Of a DNA stretch of 64,000 nucleotides, positions 55,427 to 63,639 are shown in pieces; the first letter of the stretch is position 1; each line of letters starts with the position of its first letter. Below the pieces are notes generated by a model. That model had not been told where the DNA came from and did not search any database. It was given only the letters and a program-made list of their open reading frames with translations. Position numbers and translations under genes: made by a program. The stretch is from Pantoea latae (GTDB lineage: Bacteria; Pseudomonadota; Gammaproteobacteria; Enterobacterales; Enterobacteriaceae): NCBI RefSeq assembly GCF_002077695.1, contig NZ_MWUE01000006.1:1-64000 (forward strand), written 5' to 3'.

Positions 55427-56392
55427 TTACAGCCAGATGCGGCCTTGTGAATAGGTCAGGAAGGGCGAACTGTCCGCCGCCAGCCAGATGGGACCGTCCA
55501 GATCGACATGCTCCGCCTGCGGCGTGGCCAGCAGCGCCGCCTCCATCGCCAGCGAGGAGCCGAGCATGCAGCCCACCATGATGCGCATCTCCTGCTTTCG
55601 CGCCTCGTCGATCATCGCCAGCGCCTCCGTCAGGCCGCCGCACTTGTCGAGCTTGATGTTGATCATCTCGTAGCGCGCGCGCAGCGCGGCGATGTCGCCG
55701 CGCGTGTGGCAGCTTTCGTCGGCGCAAAGGGGAATGGGATGGGCAATATGCTCTAATCCGGCATCCTCGCCCGCCGGCAGCGGCTGTTCGATCATTGCAA
55801 GTCGGTAAGGCAACAGCGCCGCGAACAGCGTCGGCAGTTCAAGGCCGCCCCAGGCTTCGTTGGCGTCGACGATCAGCGTGGCATCCGGCGCGACGGCGCG
55901 GATAGCCGCCACCTTTTCTACTATCGCCTCGCGGTCGAGCTTGATTTTCAGCAGCCGCGCGCCGCGCGACACCGCGTCCGCCGCCGCCTCGGCCATCTTC
56001 TCGACGCTGTCGAGACTCAGGGTTTCTGCGGTCACCACCGACGCGGGCGCGGCCACGCCAACCTGCTGCCACAGCGTCCCCCTGGCGCGCGCGGCATCCA
56101 GACGCCACAGGGCGCAATCCAGCGCGTTGCGCGCCGCGCCCGCGTTGAGCTGGGTTTGCAGCGCGTCGCGGCTGAGACCGCCTTCAATCGCGTCCTTCAT
56201 TGCGTTGAGCTGTGCGTGCACGCTCTCGACGGACTCGTTGTAGCGCGGCGTCGGCGTACATTCGCCGCGCCCGATAAAGCCATCCTGCTCCAGCGTGACC
56301 CGTATCACCGCCACGGCGGTGCGGGTGCCGCGCGCAATAGCAAACGGCCGCGCCAGCGGCAGCGTCAGCACGTCGATCAGCATACGGCGCAT
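55427..56392 (-). CDS. dgcA: Enolase-superfamily racemase: N-acetyl-D-glutamate racemase DgcA / dipeptide epimerase
   Basis: The 321-aa enolase-superfamily enzyme has K149-I-K151, metal ligands D176 (VDANEAWGG), E202 (IEQP) and D225 (CADES), and K247 (NIKLDKCGG), the two-lysine racemase set of L-Ala-D/L-Glu epimerases. Placed 1 base after the DUF1611 gene, it fits DgcA, which converts N-acetyl-D-Glu to the L form in the DgcN-DgcA route. Dipeptide epimerase activity on murein L-Ala-D-Glu is the alternative. Start is ATG 56392; ATG 56383 is possible. Confidence 0.8.
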   Translation of the reverse strand: MRRMLIDVLTLPLARPFAIARGTRTAVAVIRVTLEQDGFIGRGECTPTPRYNESVESVHAQLNAMKDAIEGGLSRDALQTQLNAGAARNALDCALWRLDAARARGTLWQQVGVAAPASVVTAETLSLDSVEKMAEAAADAVSRGARLLKIKLDREAIVEKVAAIRAVAPDATLIVDANEAWGGLELPTLFAALLPYRLAMIEQPLPAGEDAGLEHIAHPIPLCADESCHTRGDIAALRARYEMINIKLDKCGGLTEALAMIDEARKQEMRIMVGCMLGSSLAMEAALLATPQAEHVDLDGPIWLAADSSPFLTYSQGRIWL

Positions 56393-56393
56393 A

Positions 56394-57401
56394 TCAGCCT
56401 CGCTCTTTCAGCAGCGCGGCGATGGCCGCAATACCGAAACGCACCGGATCCGTCGCCGGCACGCCAAAGGTTGCGCTGAGCTGCGCGCAGTAGTCGCGCG
56501 CCTCTTGTTCGCTGAAGTTCGAGGTATTGATGGCGAAACCCGCCAGCTGCGGATTGTCGCTGGTGACCTGCGCCGCGCGCAGATTGGCTTCGACGCAGTC
56601 CGCCAGGCCCACCATCGGCTGATGCGGTAAATGCCGCATATGCGGACGTCCCATCTCATGACACATCACCAGCCAGTGCGGCTGCGCGCCGTGGATCAAT
56701 CCCATGCTGACGCCCGCGTAGGAGGGGTGAAACAGCGAGCCTTGCCCCTCGACGATATCCCAGTGATCGTCGTCGTTAGCGGGCGAGAGCGCCTCCGCCG
56801 CGCCGGCGATAAAATCGGCGATAACCGCGTCGATAGCGATGCCTTCGCCCGCCACAAGGATGCCGGTCTGCCCGGTGGCGCGGAAATCCGCCTTCAGGCC
56901 CTGTTCGCGCATCGCGGCTTCCAGCGCCAGCGAGGTGTACATTTTGCCGACCGAGCAGTCGGTTCCGACAGTCAGCACGCGCTTGCCGCTGCGTTTTTTA
57001 CCGCTGCCCACTGCCAGTTTTGGACGCATATGACGGATATCGAACAGCGCGACGCCGTGCGCCTCCGCCAGCGCCACCAGCTCCGGCTCGTCCGCCAGGC
57101 GATGATGCAGGCCGCTCGCCACGTTCATGCCCGCTTTGATGGCGGAGGTGACGCTCTCCATCCAGTGCTGCGGCAGAACGCCGCCCGCGTTGGCGGTGCC
57201 GAGCACCAGGGTTTTCGCGCCGCGCGCCTTCGCCGCGGCAATGTCCAGCTCGTCGAGGCCAAGGGAAACGGTGCAGCCGGGCAGACGCATTTCGCCGACG
57301 CACTGTTCGGGCCGCCATACCTGAATGCCGCGCGCGGTTTTGGCCGCAAGCGGATCGGTGACGTCGCCGAGAAACAGCAGATAAGGTTGCGGGATAAACA
57401 T
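56394..57401 (-). CDS. dgcN: DUF1611 protein, likely D-glutamate N-acetyltransferase DgcN
   Basis: The 335-aa protein shows the DUF1611 features: an N-terminal domain (YLLFLGDVTDPLAAKTARGI, LGTANAGGVLPQHW), a P-loop-like GTDCSVGK at 146-153, and VEGQGSLFHPSYAGV and CHEMGRPHMRHLP. DUF1611 proteins adjacent to enolase-type racemases have been shown to acetylate D-glutamate (DgcN). The ATG at 57401 is used, with GAGAG upstream; the frame is open 14 codons further. It is the first gene of the eight-gene operon running to 48266. Confidence 0.78.
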   Translation of the reverse strand: MFIPQPYLLFLGDVTDPLAAKTARGIQVWRPEQCVGEMRLPGCTVSLGLDELDIAAAKARGAKTLVLGTANAGGVLPQHWMESVTSAIKAGMNVASGLHHRLADEPELVALAEAHGVALFDIRHMRPKLAVGSGKKRSGKRVLTVGTDCSVGKMYTSLALEAAMREQGLKADFRATGQTGILVAGEGIAIDAVIADFIAGAAEALSPANDDDHWDIVEGQGSLFHPSYAGVSMGLIHGAQPHWLVMCHEMGRPHMRHLPHQPMVGLADCVEANLRAAQVTSDNPQLAGFAINTSNFSEQEARDYCAQLSATFGVPATDPVRFGIAAIAALLKERG

Positions 57402-57652
57402 GATGCGCTCTCTTTCAGACAGGGTTAAGGGTCTGAAGCGCACTATTTCACGGCAGAGAGAGCGGGACGAATGCTTGTTTGGTCGCGGGCTATAACCTGG
57501 GGCTATAGCAAAAAGCTGCGCTTATGACAGGCGCGCAATGGCGGGTTGAGCAGGCGAAAAGCAGGGAAAGGGTAAAAAGAAAAGGCTATGGCTAGCGGGC
57601 ATCACGGCGCAGCAGACGCCGTGATTACCTGAGGCGATGCAACAAGAGAGAA
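57402..57652. other. Promoter region of the dgcN operon with a dyad; 3' region of azuC
   Basis: The region holds a dyad GCTATA (57489-57494) / TATAGC (57504-57509) with a 9-base centre, inside which GGGCTATA is also repeated directly (57487-57494 and 57500-57507). It lies about 90-110 bases upstream of the dgcN start and could be an operator. The A-rich tract 57574-57584 is a U-run on the minus strand. No other gene is seen. Confidence 0.4.
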
Positions 57653-57764
57653 TTAATACATTGCGCCTGGCGGGACGTACTTAAAGGTTTCAACATAAGC
57701 ACGGAAAACATATTTCATAAAGCGTTTCATAGCGTACCTGATTCAAAATTTGTTGAAGAAATGC
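57574..57764 (-). ncRNA. Putative AzuCR-like dual-function RNA (transcript of azuC)
   Basis: A transcript from the azuC promoter would start near 57764, include the 25-codon azuC frame, pass a perfect 9-bp hairpin ATCACGGCG (57601-57609) / CGCCGTGAT (57617-57625) and reach a U-rich stretch at 57584-57574. About 190 bases is comparable with E. coli AzuCR, which both encodes AzuC and acts by base pairing. The ends are inferred and the base-pairing role is by analogy only. Confidence 0.45.
57653..57730 (-). CDS. azuC: AzuC homologue, 25-aa small protein
   Basis: The 26-codon frame runs from ATG 57730 to TAA 57655-57653. The peptide begins MKRFMKYVFRAYVE and ends with TFKYVPPGAMY. E. coli AzuC (28 aa) ends in a very similar TFKDVPPGNM segment, and both are basic amphipathic peptides. 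AzuC is membrane-associated and linked to carbon metabolism. AGG lies 7 bases upstream of the ATG. The promoter has perfect TATAAT and a CRP-like site, as expected for azuC. It was below the size of ordinary gene calls. Confidence 0.8.
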   Translation of the reverse strand: MKRFMKYVFRAYVETFKYVPPGAMY

Positions 57765-57770
57765 AGAGAA

Positions 57771-57799
57771 ATTATAACTTCTGTGCATTTTGCAGGCAA
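57771..57799 (-). promoter_or_regulatory. azuC promoter
   Basis: Minus-strand -35 TTGCCT (57799-57794), 17-base spacer, -10 TATAAT (57776-57771). Predicted start near 57764, about 34 bases before the azuC ATG. Confidence 0.75.
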
Positions 57800-57804
57800 T
57801 AAAT

Positions 57805-57820
57805 TTTGAACCAGATCACA
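57805..57820 (-). promoter_or_regulatory. CRP-like site upstream of azuC
   Basis: TGTGA (57820-57816), 6 bases, TCAAA (57809-57805): one mismatch to the TGTGA-N6-TCACA consensus. Its centre is near -48 relative to the predicted start. E. coli azuC is under CRP control, so the site supports the homology call. Confidence 0.6.
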
Positions 57821-57848
57821 AAAACAGCATTAATCTGCTCGGCCGATC

Positions 57849-58424
57849 TCAGGCGAAGAGATGAAGATGCTGGCTGAGAATAGTGCAGCCAATGGAGATC
57901 AACACCAGCCCGCCGAGCACTTCCGCCCATTTGCCCAGCACCGGCCCCACTAAACGCCCTACCAGCACGCCGGTGGTCGCCATAATGGTGGTCGCCATGC
58001 CGATGGTGAGCGCGGTGGCGATAATGTTGACCTGCAAAAAGGCCAGGCCGACGCCAACCGCCAGCGCATCGAGGCTGGTAGCGACCGCCGTGGTGGCGAG
58101 CACCAGAAAACCGTGACGCTGCGGCGCTTCGCACGGCTCAGCCGTCGCCGTCTGACGGAAGCCTTCCATCATCATGCGGCCGCCGAGGAACGACAGCAGG
58201 AAAAAGGCGACCCAGTGGTCCCACGCCATTACATAGCGGCTGGCGGCCAGGCCAGCAGCCCAGCCGATCAACGGCGTCAGCGCTTCAATGGCGCCAAAAA
58301 TCAGGCCAGTACGCAGCGCTTCTTTGAATCCGGGGCGATGCAGCGCCGCGCCTTTGCTTAACGCAGCGGCAAAGGCGTCCATCGACATGCCGAAAGCCAG
58401 GATCAGGGTGGCGATAAAAGTCAT
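57849..58424 (-). CDS. mntP: Manganese efflux pump MntP
   Basis: The 191-aa, six-helix protein has the MntP signatures [17 protein letters not shown] near the N-terminus and [20 protein letters not shown] in the second half, with the conserved Asp residues of both repeats, plus [21 protein letters not shown]. Length is as in E. coli (188). It exports Mn2+. The ATG at 58424 aligns with the E. coli start; the open frame upstream (to 58541) crosses the leader hairpin and is not used. azuC follows about 120 bases downstream on the same strand. Confidence 0.93.
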   Translation of the reverse strand: MTFIATLILAFGMSMDAFAAALSKGAALHRPGFKEALRTGLIFGAIEALTPLIGWAAGLAASRYVMAWDHWVAFFLLSFLGGRMMMEGFRQTATAEPCEAPQRHGFLVLATTAVATSLDALAVGVGLAFLQVNIIATALTIGMATTIMATTGVLVGRLVGPVLGKWAEVLGGLVLISIGCTILSQHLHLFA

Positions 58425-58442
58425 AATGGCTAGTGTCAGGGT

Positions 58443-58467
58443 AAAAAGCGTTCGAACACCCGCTTTT
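58443..58467 (-). terminator. Terminator-like hairpin in the mntP leader
   Basis: On the minus strand AAAAGCG (58467-58461) pairs with CGCTTTT (58450-58444) across a 10-base loop and is followed by U, making a five-base U-run. It lies about 20 bases before the mntP ATG, so it could attenuate mntP. Confidence 0.45.
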
Positions 58468-58726
58468 GACCGCATTATCTGTTCAGTCTGATAAAAGTGC
58501 GCGCAGTCTAGCACGCATGATGCCCGATAAAAAGACAACAAAATCAGGGATTTAAGTATAGCAAAGGCTATAACTTTTATCGTTCGCTATCTTTTGCCGC
58601 TAAGTTGATGGTACTTAAGCCTTTTCTTGCGGCCTTTTTACCGCATGCGCCTCGCCGACGCGCGGGGATTGAACCCTGGCGGCGATTGCCGGAAAATAGC
58701 CGCGCTGATTAACGCGGAACCTGCTG

Positions 58727-58969
58727 ATGAAAAATCCTTTCGAGTCCCTGATTATTCCCGGCGGCATTTTGCTGCTTGGCTTTCTCTCTGCTTTGCTGCT
58801 GCCAGCGCCCAATTTTGGCCTGACAATGGCGAGAAGCCTGACCCAACGGCTGCACCTGCAGGATATCAACCAGCTCTACACCCTGATCTTCTGCGTGTGG
58901 TTTCTGCTGCTGGGCGCGGCGGAGTTCTATGTGATCCGCTTTATTTATCGCCGCTGGTTTCGTTCCTGA
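58727..58969 (+). CDS. Small inner-membrane protein of unknown function (80 aa)
   Basis: The 80-aa product has two hydrophobic helices (residues about 8-28 and 50-70), with NPFESLIIPGGILLLGFLSA and YTLIFCVWFLLLGAAEFYVI, and a basic C-terminus (RFIYRRWFRS). This is the profile of a conserved enterobacterial two-helix membrane protein, but I cannot name the family with certainty. The ATG at 58727 has GGA 8 bases upstream. A GC-rich hairpin follows the stop. It is divergent from mntP. Confidence 0.65.
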   Translation: MKNPFESLIIPGGILLLGFLSALLLPAPNFGLTMARSLTQRLHLQDINQLYTLIFCVWFLLLGAAEFYVIRFIYRRWFRS

Positions 58970-58980
58970 CGAACCTCTCC

Positions 58981-59008
58981 GCCCGCGCCTTTTTCCTCTG
59001 GCGCGGGC
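58981..59008 (+). terminator. Hairpin after the 80-aa membrane protein gene
   Basis: 9-bp perfect stem GCCCGCGCC (58981-58989) / GGCGCGGGC (59000-59008), 10-base loop, 12 bases after the stop. No U-run follows, so its strength as a terminator is uncertain. Confidence 0.5.
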
Positions 59009-59482
59009 CGATCAAAATCACAAAAATGTAACACTATTTTTACAGAAACGCGGTTTCCCGGTCGTCACGTCAAAAATTCCTTATCGATCCCTTTCAGTAT
59101 AAATCCATAAAATCATTGGCTTATAAAATATGGCCATTTTCTCGTCATCTGCCGTTATGCACTGTCATTGTGCAGTTACGCAACATCATATTAGGTTAAC
59201 CCGCTGAGTTTACGGTAAAAAATTCCTTATAGCCGCCAGGCTGAGATGATTAATTCTTATGCTGAATCATTTCTGCATTTAAAAAATAAACAAATGTTTA
59301 ATTCAGAGACGAGAATGTTATATTCAACAGACAAAGCATAACGTGCAGTTAACCTGCATCCCGCTTAAACGAACCTGAGTCTTAACCTTTAGGAAATAGC
59401 GCAACGCGCTCCCAAGAAGCGTGACTATTTCGCCTGCGAAACTGTTGAGCATCAGGTCAACAGAGAGAGGAGATGTCGCCTC
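59009..59482 (+). promoter_or_regulatory. AT-rich mqo promoter region and structured leader
   Basis: No larger gene is seen in this 474-base gap. The first 330 bases are AT-rich and contain the likely promoter. The last part folds by eye into hairpin TGCAG/CTGCA (59344-59358), an imperfect long hairpin GAAATAG (59393-59399) / CTATTTC (59425-59431) with an inner 6-bp stem, and CTGTTGA (59442-59448) / TCAACAG (59457-59463). The last ends 4 bases before AGGAG of mqo. Confidence 0.5.
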
Positions 59483-61099
59483 ATGTGCAAAACAGCTGTA
59501 AATCTTACGCTCGCAATGAGCGCCATTGGCATGGAAAAACCGCAGATGTCCGAGCGTAAAGAGGTGGACGTCCTGCTGATCGGCGCCGGCGTGATGAGCG
59601 CGACCCTGGGCGCCTGGCTACAGGAGCTGGAGCCGGACTGGACCATTGAGATGGTCGAGCGGCTGGAGAGCGTGGCGGAAGAGTCCTCCAATGGCTGGAA
59701 CAACGCCGGCACCGGCCACGCCGCGCTGGCGGAGCTGAACTATACGCCGCAAAAGGCGGATGGCAGCATCGACATCAGCAAGGCGCTGGCGATCAACGAA
59801 TCTTTCCAGATCTCCCGTCAGTTCCTGGCGTATCAGGTGCAAAAGGGCCATCTCCACTCGCCTGAACGTTTTATTAACAGCACGCCGCATATGAGCTTCG
59901 TCTGGGGCGACGAGAACGTGGCTTTCCTGCGCAAGCGCTACCAGGCGCTGCAGAAAAGCACGCTGTTCCGCGGCATGGCCTACTCCGAAGATCCGCAGCA
60001 GATTGCCGAGTGGATCCCGCTGGTGATGAAGAACCGCGACCGCCGGCAGAAAGTGGCGGCGACCTGGACGGAAATGGGCACCGACGTTAACTTTGGTGAA
60101 GTGACGCGTCAGCTGATCGCCTCGCTGGAGAAACGCTCCAGCTTCCGCCTGCGTCTGCGCCAGGAAGTGCGCGATCTCAAGCGCCTGAGCGACGGCCGCT
60201 GGCAGGCGACGCTGCATTCGCTGGCGACGGGCGAGAAGCGCCAGCTCACGGCGAAAAACATCTTTATCGGCGCAGGCGGCGCGGCGCTGCCGCTGCTGCA
60301 AAAAAGCGGCATTCCCGAGGTAGGCGGCTATGCGGGCTTCCCGGTCGGCGGCTCTTTCCTCGTGACCGAAAATCCAGACGTGGTACGCCAGCATATGGCG
60401 AAGGTATATGGCAAAGCCTCGGTCGGCGCGCCGCCGATGTCGGTGCCGCACGTCGATACCCGTGTGCTGGACGGTAAACGCGTGCTGCTGTTTGGCCCGT
60501 TCGCCACCTTCTCTACCAAATTCCTTAAACAGGGCTCGCTGCTCGATATGTTCGGCTCGATGAACAGCGGCAACCTGCTGCCGATGATGAACGTCGGGCT
60601 GAAAAGCTTCGATCTGGTGAAATATCTGGTCGATCAGGTGCTGCAGAGCGATGCCGATCGCATGGAGGCGCTGCGCGCCTACGTGCCGGATGCGCAGCCG
60701 GACGACTGGCGTCTGGTGACCGCGGGCCAGCGCGTGCAGATTATCAAGAAAGACGCCAAAGAGGGCGCCGTGCTGCGTCTCGGCACCGAAGTGGTCACCT
60801 CGCAGGACGGCACCATCGCTGCCCTGCTCGGCGCCTCGCCGGGCGCGTCGACTGCCGCGCCGATTATGCTGGAGCTGATGGCGAAGGCCTGGCCAGAGCA
60901 GATGGCCTCCACCGAATGGCAGAACCGCATTCGCGCGGTGGTGCCGTCATGGGGCCGCAAGCTCAACGGCGACGTCGCGCTGACGGAGAAAGTGCTGGCG
61001 GATACCAGCCGCGTACTCAAGCTCGCCTATACGCCGCCGGTAACGCCAAACGCCGCCAACGACGAAGCGCGCGAAACCGCGCACGTGGTCGGCAAGTAA
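59483..61099 (+). CDS. mqo: Malate:quinone oxidoreductase Mqo
   Basis: The 538-aa FAD enzyme matches E. coli Mqo throughout: [20 protein letters not shown] (FAD-binding), [56 protein letters not shown] and [15 protein letters not shown]. It oxidises malate to oxaloacetate and passes electrons to quinone at the inner membrane. ATG 59483 is chosen with AGGAG 10 bases upstream; ATG 59531 or 59546 in frame are possible. A strong terminator follows. Confidence 0.94.
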   Translation: MCKTAVNLTLAMSAIGMEKPQMSERKEVDVLLIGAGVMSATLGAWLQELEPDWTIEMVERLESVAEESSNGWNNAGTGHAALAELNYTPQKADGSIDISKALAINESFQISRQFLAYQVQKGHLHSPERFINSTPHMSFVWGDENVAFLRKRYQALQKSTLFRGMAYSEDPQQIAEWIPLVMKNRDRRQKVAATWTEMGTDVNFGEVTRQLIASLEKRSSFRLRLRQEVRDLKRLSDGRWQATLHSLATGEKRQLTAKNIFIGAGGAALPLLQKSGIPEVGGYAGFPVGGSFLVTENPDVVRQHMAKVYGKASVGAPPMSVPHVDTRVLDGKRVLLFGPFATFSTKFLKQGSLLDMFGSMNSGNLLPMMNVGLKSFDLVKYLVDQVLQSDADRMEALRAYVPDAQPDDWRLVTAGQRVQIIKKDAKEGAVLRLGTEVVTSQDGTIAALLGASPGASTAAPIMLELMAKAWPEQMASTEWQNRIRAVVPSWGRKLNGDVALTEKVLADTSRVLKLAYTPPVTPNAANDEARETAHVVGK

Positions 61100-61117
61100 T
61101 CACGTTGTGACGACAAT

Positions 61118-61141
61118 GCCCCGCTCGGCGGGGCTTTTTTA
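61118..61141 (+). terminator. Intrinsic terminator after mqo
   Basis: Perfect 7-bp stem GCCCCGC (61118-61124) / GCGGGGC (61128-61134), TCG loop, then TTTTTTT: a classic rho-independent terminator 19 bases past the mqo stop. Confidence 0.9.
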
Positions 61142-61254
61142 TGGGCGGCGCAGCGCCCCGCGCCGTGACCGCGCCTGGTCGAGTGGCGGATTCTCTATTA
61201 GGGTTAATGAAACGCTTATTCCCCATCACGTTTCGCTAACCAGGAGAATGTCCG

Positions 61255-63639
61255 ATGTCACAACCGACCGCTGCCAGCGATCTTCAGCTGCTGGATCGCT
61301 ACTGGCGCGCCGCCAACTACCTTTCCGTCGGGCAGATCTACCTGATGGCGAACCCGCTGCTGCGCGAGCCGCTGCAGCCGGAACATATCAAGCCGCGCCT
61401 GCTGGGCCACTGGGGCACCACGCCGGGCCTTAACTTTATCTACGCGCACCTCAACCGCATTATCCGCCAGCGCGACCTGAACCTGATCTATATCTGCGGG
61501 CCGGGCCACGGCGGCCCCGGCATGGTGGCCAACACCTGGCTGGAGGGCAGCTACAGCGAAATCTACCCGCACGTCAGCCAGGATATTGACGGGATGCAGC
61601 GCCTGTTCAAGCAGTTCTCTTTTCCCGGCGGCATTCCCAGCCACGCCGCGCCGGAAACCCCGGGATCGATCAACGAAGGAGGCGAACTCGGCTATTCGCT
61701 GTCGCACGCCTTTGGCGCCGCCTTCGATAATCCCGATCTGATCGTGCCCTGCGTGATCGGCGACGGCGAGGCGGAAACCGGCCCGCTGGCGTCGAGCTGG
61801 CACGGCATTAAGTTTCTCAATCCCGCGCGCGACGGCGCGGTGCTGCCGATCCTGCATCTCAACGGCTATAAAATCGCCAACCCGACCATTCTGGGACGCG
61901 CCAGCGACGAGGATCTGCAGCAGCTGTTTAGCGGCTACGGCTACGAGCCGCTGTTTGTCAGCGGCCACGAACCGGAGCAGATGCATCAGCAGATGGCCGC
62001 TACACTGGAGCGCGCCTTCGATAACATCGCCGCTTATCAGCAGGCGGCGCGCGCAGGCGGCAAGCAGGAAGGGATCCCGCGCTGGCCGATGATCGTGATG
62101 CGCAGCCCGAAAGGCTGGACCGGCCCGCAGGAGGTGGACGGTAAAAAAGTCGAGGATTTCTGGCGCGCCCATCAGGTGCCGGTGGCGGCCTGCCGCGAGG
62201 ATGCGGGACATCGCCAGATTCTGGAGCAGTGGCTGCGCAGCTATCAGCCGGACGATCTGTTTGACGAGCAGGGTCGGCTGAAGCCGGAGCTGCGCGCGCT
62301 GGCGCCGCAGGGCGACAAGCGCATGGGCGCCTCGCCGCACGCCAACGGCGGCCTGCTGCGCCGCGAGCTTAACACCCCTGATATCCGCGAGTTCGCCTTT
62401 GACGTGAAAGCGCCCGGCTCGCAGCTGGCGCAGGCCACCGAGCAGTTCGGCCGCTATCTGGCGGAGATTTTCGCGCGCAATCAGCATAATTTCCGCCTGT
62501 TCGGCCCCGATGAAACCGCCTCGAACCGTCTGACGCCGGTGTTCGACGTCACCAGCCGCACCTGGCTGGAGCCGATGAAACCCTACGACGAGCAGCTGGC
62601 GCGCGATGGCCGCGTGATGGAAATCCTCAGCGAGCATCAGTGTCAGGGCTGGCTGGAGGGCTATCTGCTGACCGGCCGTCATGGCCTGTTCAACTGCTAC
62701 GAAGCCTTTATCCATATCGTCGATTCGATGTTCAACCAGCACGCCAAGTGGCTGAAGGTGACGCGCAAACTCGGCTGGCGCAAGCCGGTCTCGTCGCTCA
62801 ACTATCTGCTCTCTTCTCACGTCTGGCGCCAGGATCACAATGGCTACAGCCACCAGGATCCCGGCTTTATGGATCACGTCGCCAATAAAAAAGCGGATAT
62901 CGTGCGCATCTATCTGCCGCCGGACGCCAACACGCTGCTGTGGGTCGGCGATCACTGCCTGCGCACCTGGGATCGCATCAACGTGATCGTGGCGGGCAAG
63001 CAGCCGTCGGCGCAGTGGCTGGATATGGAGAGCGCTATCGCGCACTGCGAAGCGGGCATGGGCGAATGGCGCTGGGCGGGCACCACGCCGCAGGGCGAAG
63101 AGCCGGACGTGGTGATGGCGTGCGCCGGCGACGTGCCAACGCTGGAGACGCTGGCGGCGGTGGATCTGCTGCGCGGCTATCTGCCCGACCTGCGCATTCG
63201 CGTGGTGAACGTGGTCGATCTGATGGCGCTGCAGACCCAGGATCAGCATCCGCACGGCAAAAGCGAAGCGGAATTCGACGCGCTGTTCACCCTCGACAGG
63301 CCGGTGATTTTCGCCTTCCACGGCTATCCGGCGCTGGTGCATCGCCTGACCTATCAGCGCAACAACCATCGCAACTTCCACGTGCGCGGCTTCAACGAAG
63401 AGGGCACCACCACTACGCCGTTCGATATGACGGTGCTTAACGAGCTGGACCGCTATCATCTGGCGCAGGAGGCGATCCTGCGCGTGCCGGGGCTGGCGGA
63501 TCGCCATCCTGAGCTGCTTGACGACCTGCAGGAGCGCATCGCCGAACACCATCGCTACGTGCGCGAATATGGCGAAGACGTGCCGGAGGTGCGCGGCTGG
63601 AAGTGGCCGTCAGAAACGGGCGACGGCGCGCCGGACTAA
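61255..63639 (+). CDS. xfp: Phosphoketolase (xylulose-5-P/fructose-6-P)
   Basis: The 794-aa thiamine-diphosphate enzyme shows phosphoketolase signatures: [60 protein letters not shown], the ThDP-binding [17 protein letters not shown], and [12 protein letters not shown]. It splits xylulose-5-P (or fructose-6-P) with phosphate to acetyl-P and a C3 (or C4) sugar phosphate. AGGAG lies 8 bases before the ATG. Monocistronic by the terminator before it. Its TAA overlaps the LysE gene's stop (CTAA at 63636-63639). Confidence 0.95.
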   Translation: MSQPTAASDLQLLDRYWRAANYLSVGQIYLMANPLLREPLQPEHIKPRLLGHWGTTPGLNFIYAHLNRIIRQRDLNLIYICGPGHGGPGMVANTWLEGSYSEIYPHVSQDIDGMQRLFKQFSFPGGIPSHAAPETPGSINEGGELGYSLSHAFGAAFDNPDLIVPCVIGDGEAETGPLASSWHGIKFLNPARDGAVLPILHLNGYKIANPTILGRASDEDLQQLFSGYGYEPLFVSGHEPEQMHQQMAATLERAFDNIAAYQQAARAGGKQEGIPRWPMIVMRSPKGWTGPQEVDGKKVEDFWRAHQVPVAACREDAGHRQILEQWLRSYQPDDLFDEQGRLKPELRALAPQGDKRMGASPHANGGLLRRELNTPDIREFAFDVKAPGSQLAQATEQFGRYLAEIFARNQHNFRLFGPDETASNRLTPVFDVTSRTWLEPMKPYDEQLARDGRVMEILSEHQCQGWLEGYLLTGRHGLFNCYEAFIHIVDSMFNQHAKWLKVTRKLGWRKPVSSLNYLLSSHVWRQDHNGYSHQDPGFMDHVANKKADIVRIYLPPDANTLLWVGDHCLRTWDRINVIVAGKQPSAQWLDMESAIAHCEAGMGEWRWAGTTPQGEEPDVVMACAGDVPTLETLAAVDLLRGYLPDLRIRVVNVVDLMALQTQDQHPHGKSEAEFDALFTLDRPVIFAFHGYPALVHRLTYQRNNHRNFHVRGFNEEGTTTTPFDMTVLNELDRYHLAQEAILRVPGLADRHPELLDDLQERIAEHHRYVREYGEDVPEVRGWKWPSETGDGAPD

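Noticed and set aside
53550..55727. N-terminal extension of the GsiA-like ATPase upstream of 55409
   Set aside because: The extra residues are an antisense-like Arg/Gly/Ala-rich string inside dgcA, and the ATG at 55409 has AAGGAG in place.
58425..58700. Canonical yybP-ykoY manganese riboswitch upstream of mntP
   Set aside because: I looked for the conserved GGGGAGUAG-type core and did not find it by eye; a covariance search would be decisive.
61258..63552. A 764-codon open frame antisense to phosphoketolase, and similar long frames opposite the binding-protein and Kdp genes
   Set aside because: Their translations are Arg/His/Gln/Ala-rich with no known domain, and they mirror a strong gene on the other strand. 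In GC-rich DNA with strong codon bias such shadow frames are expected.
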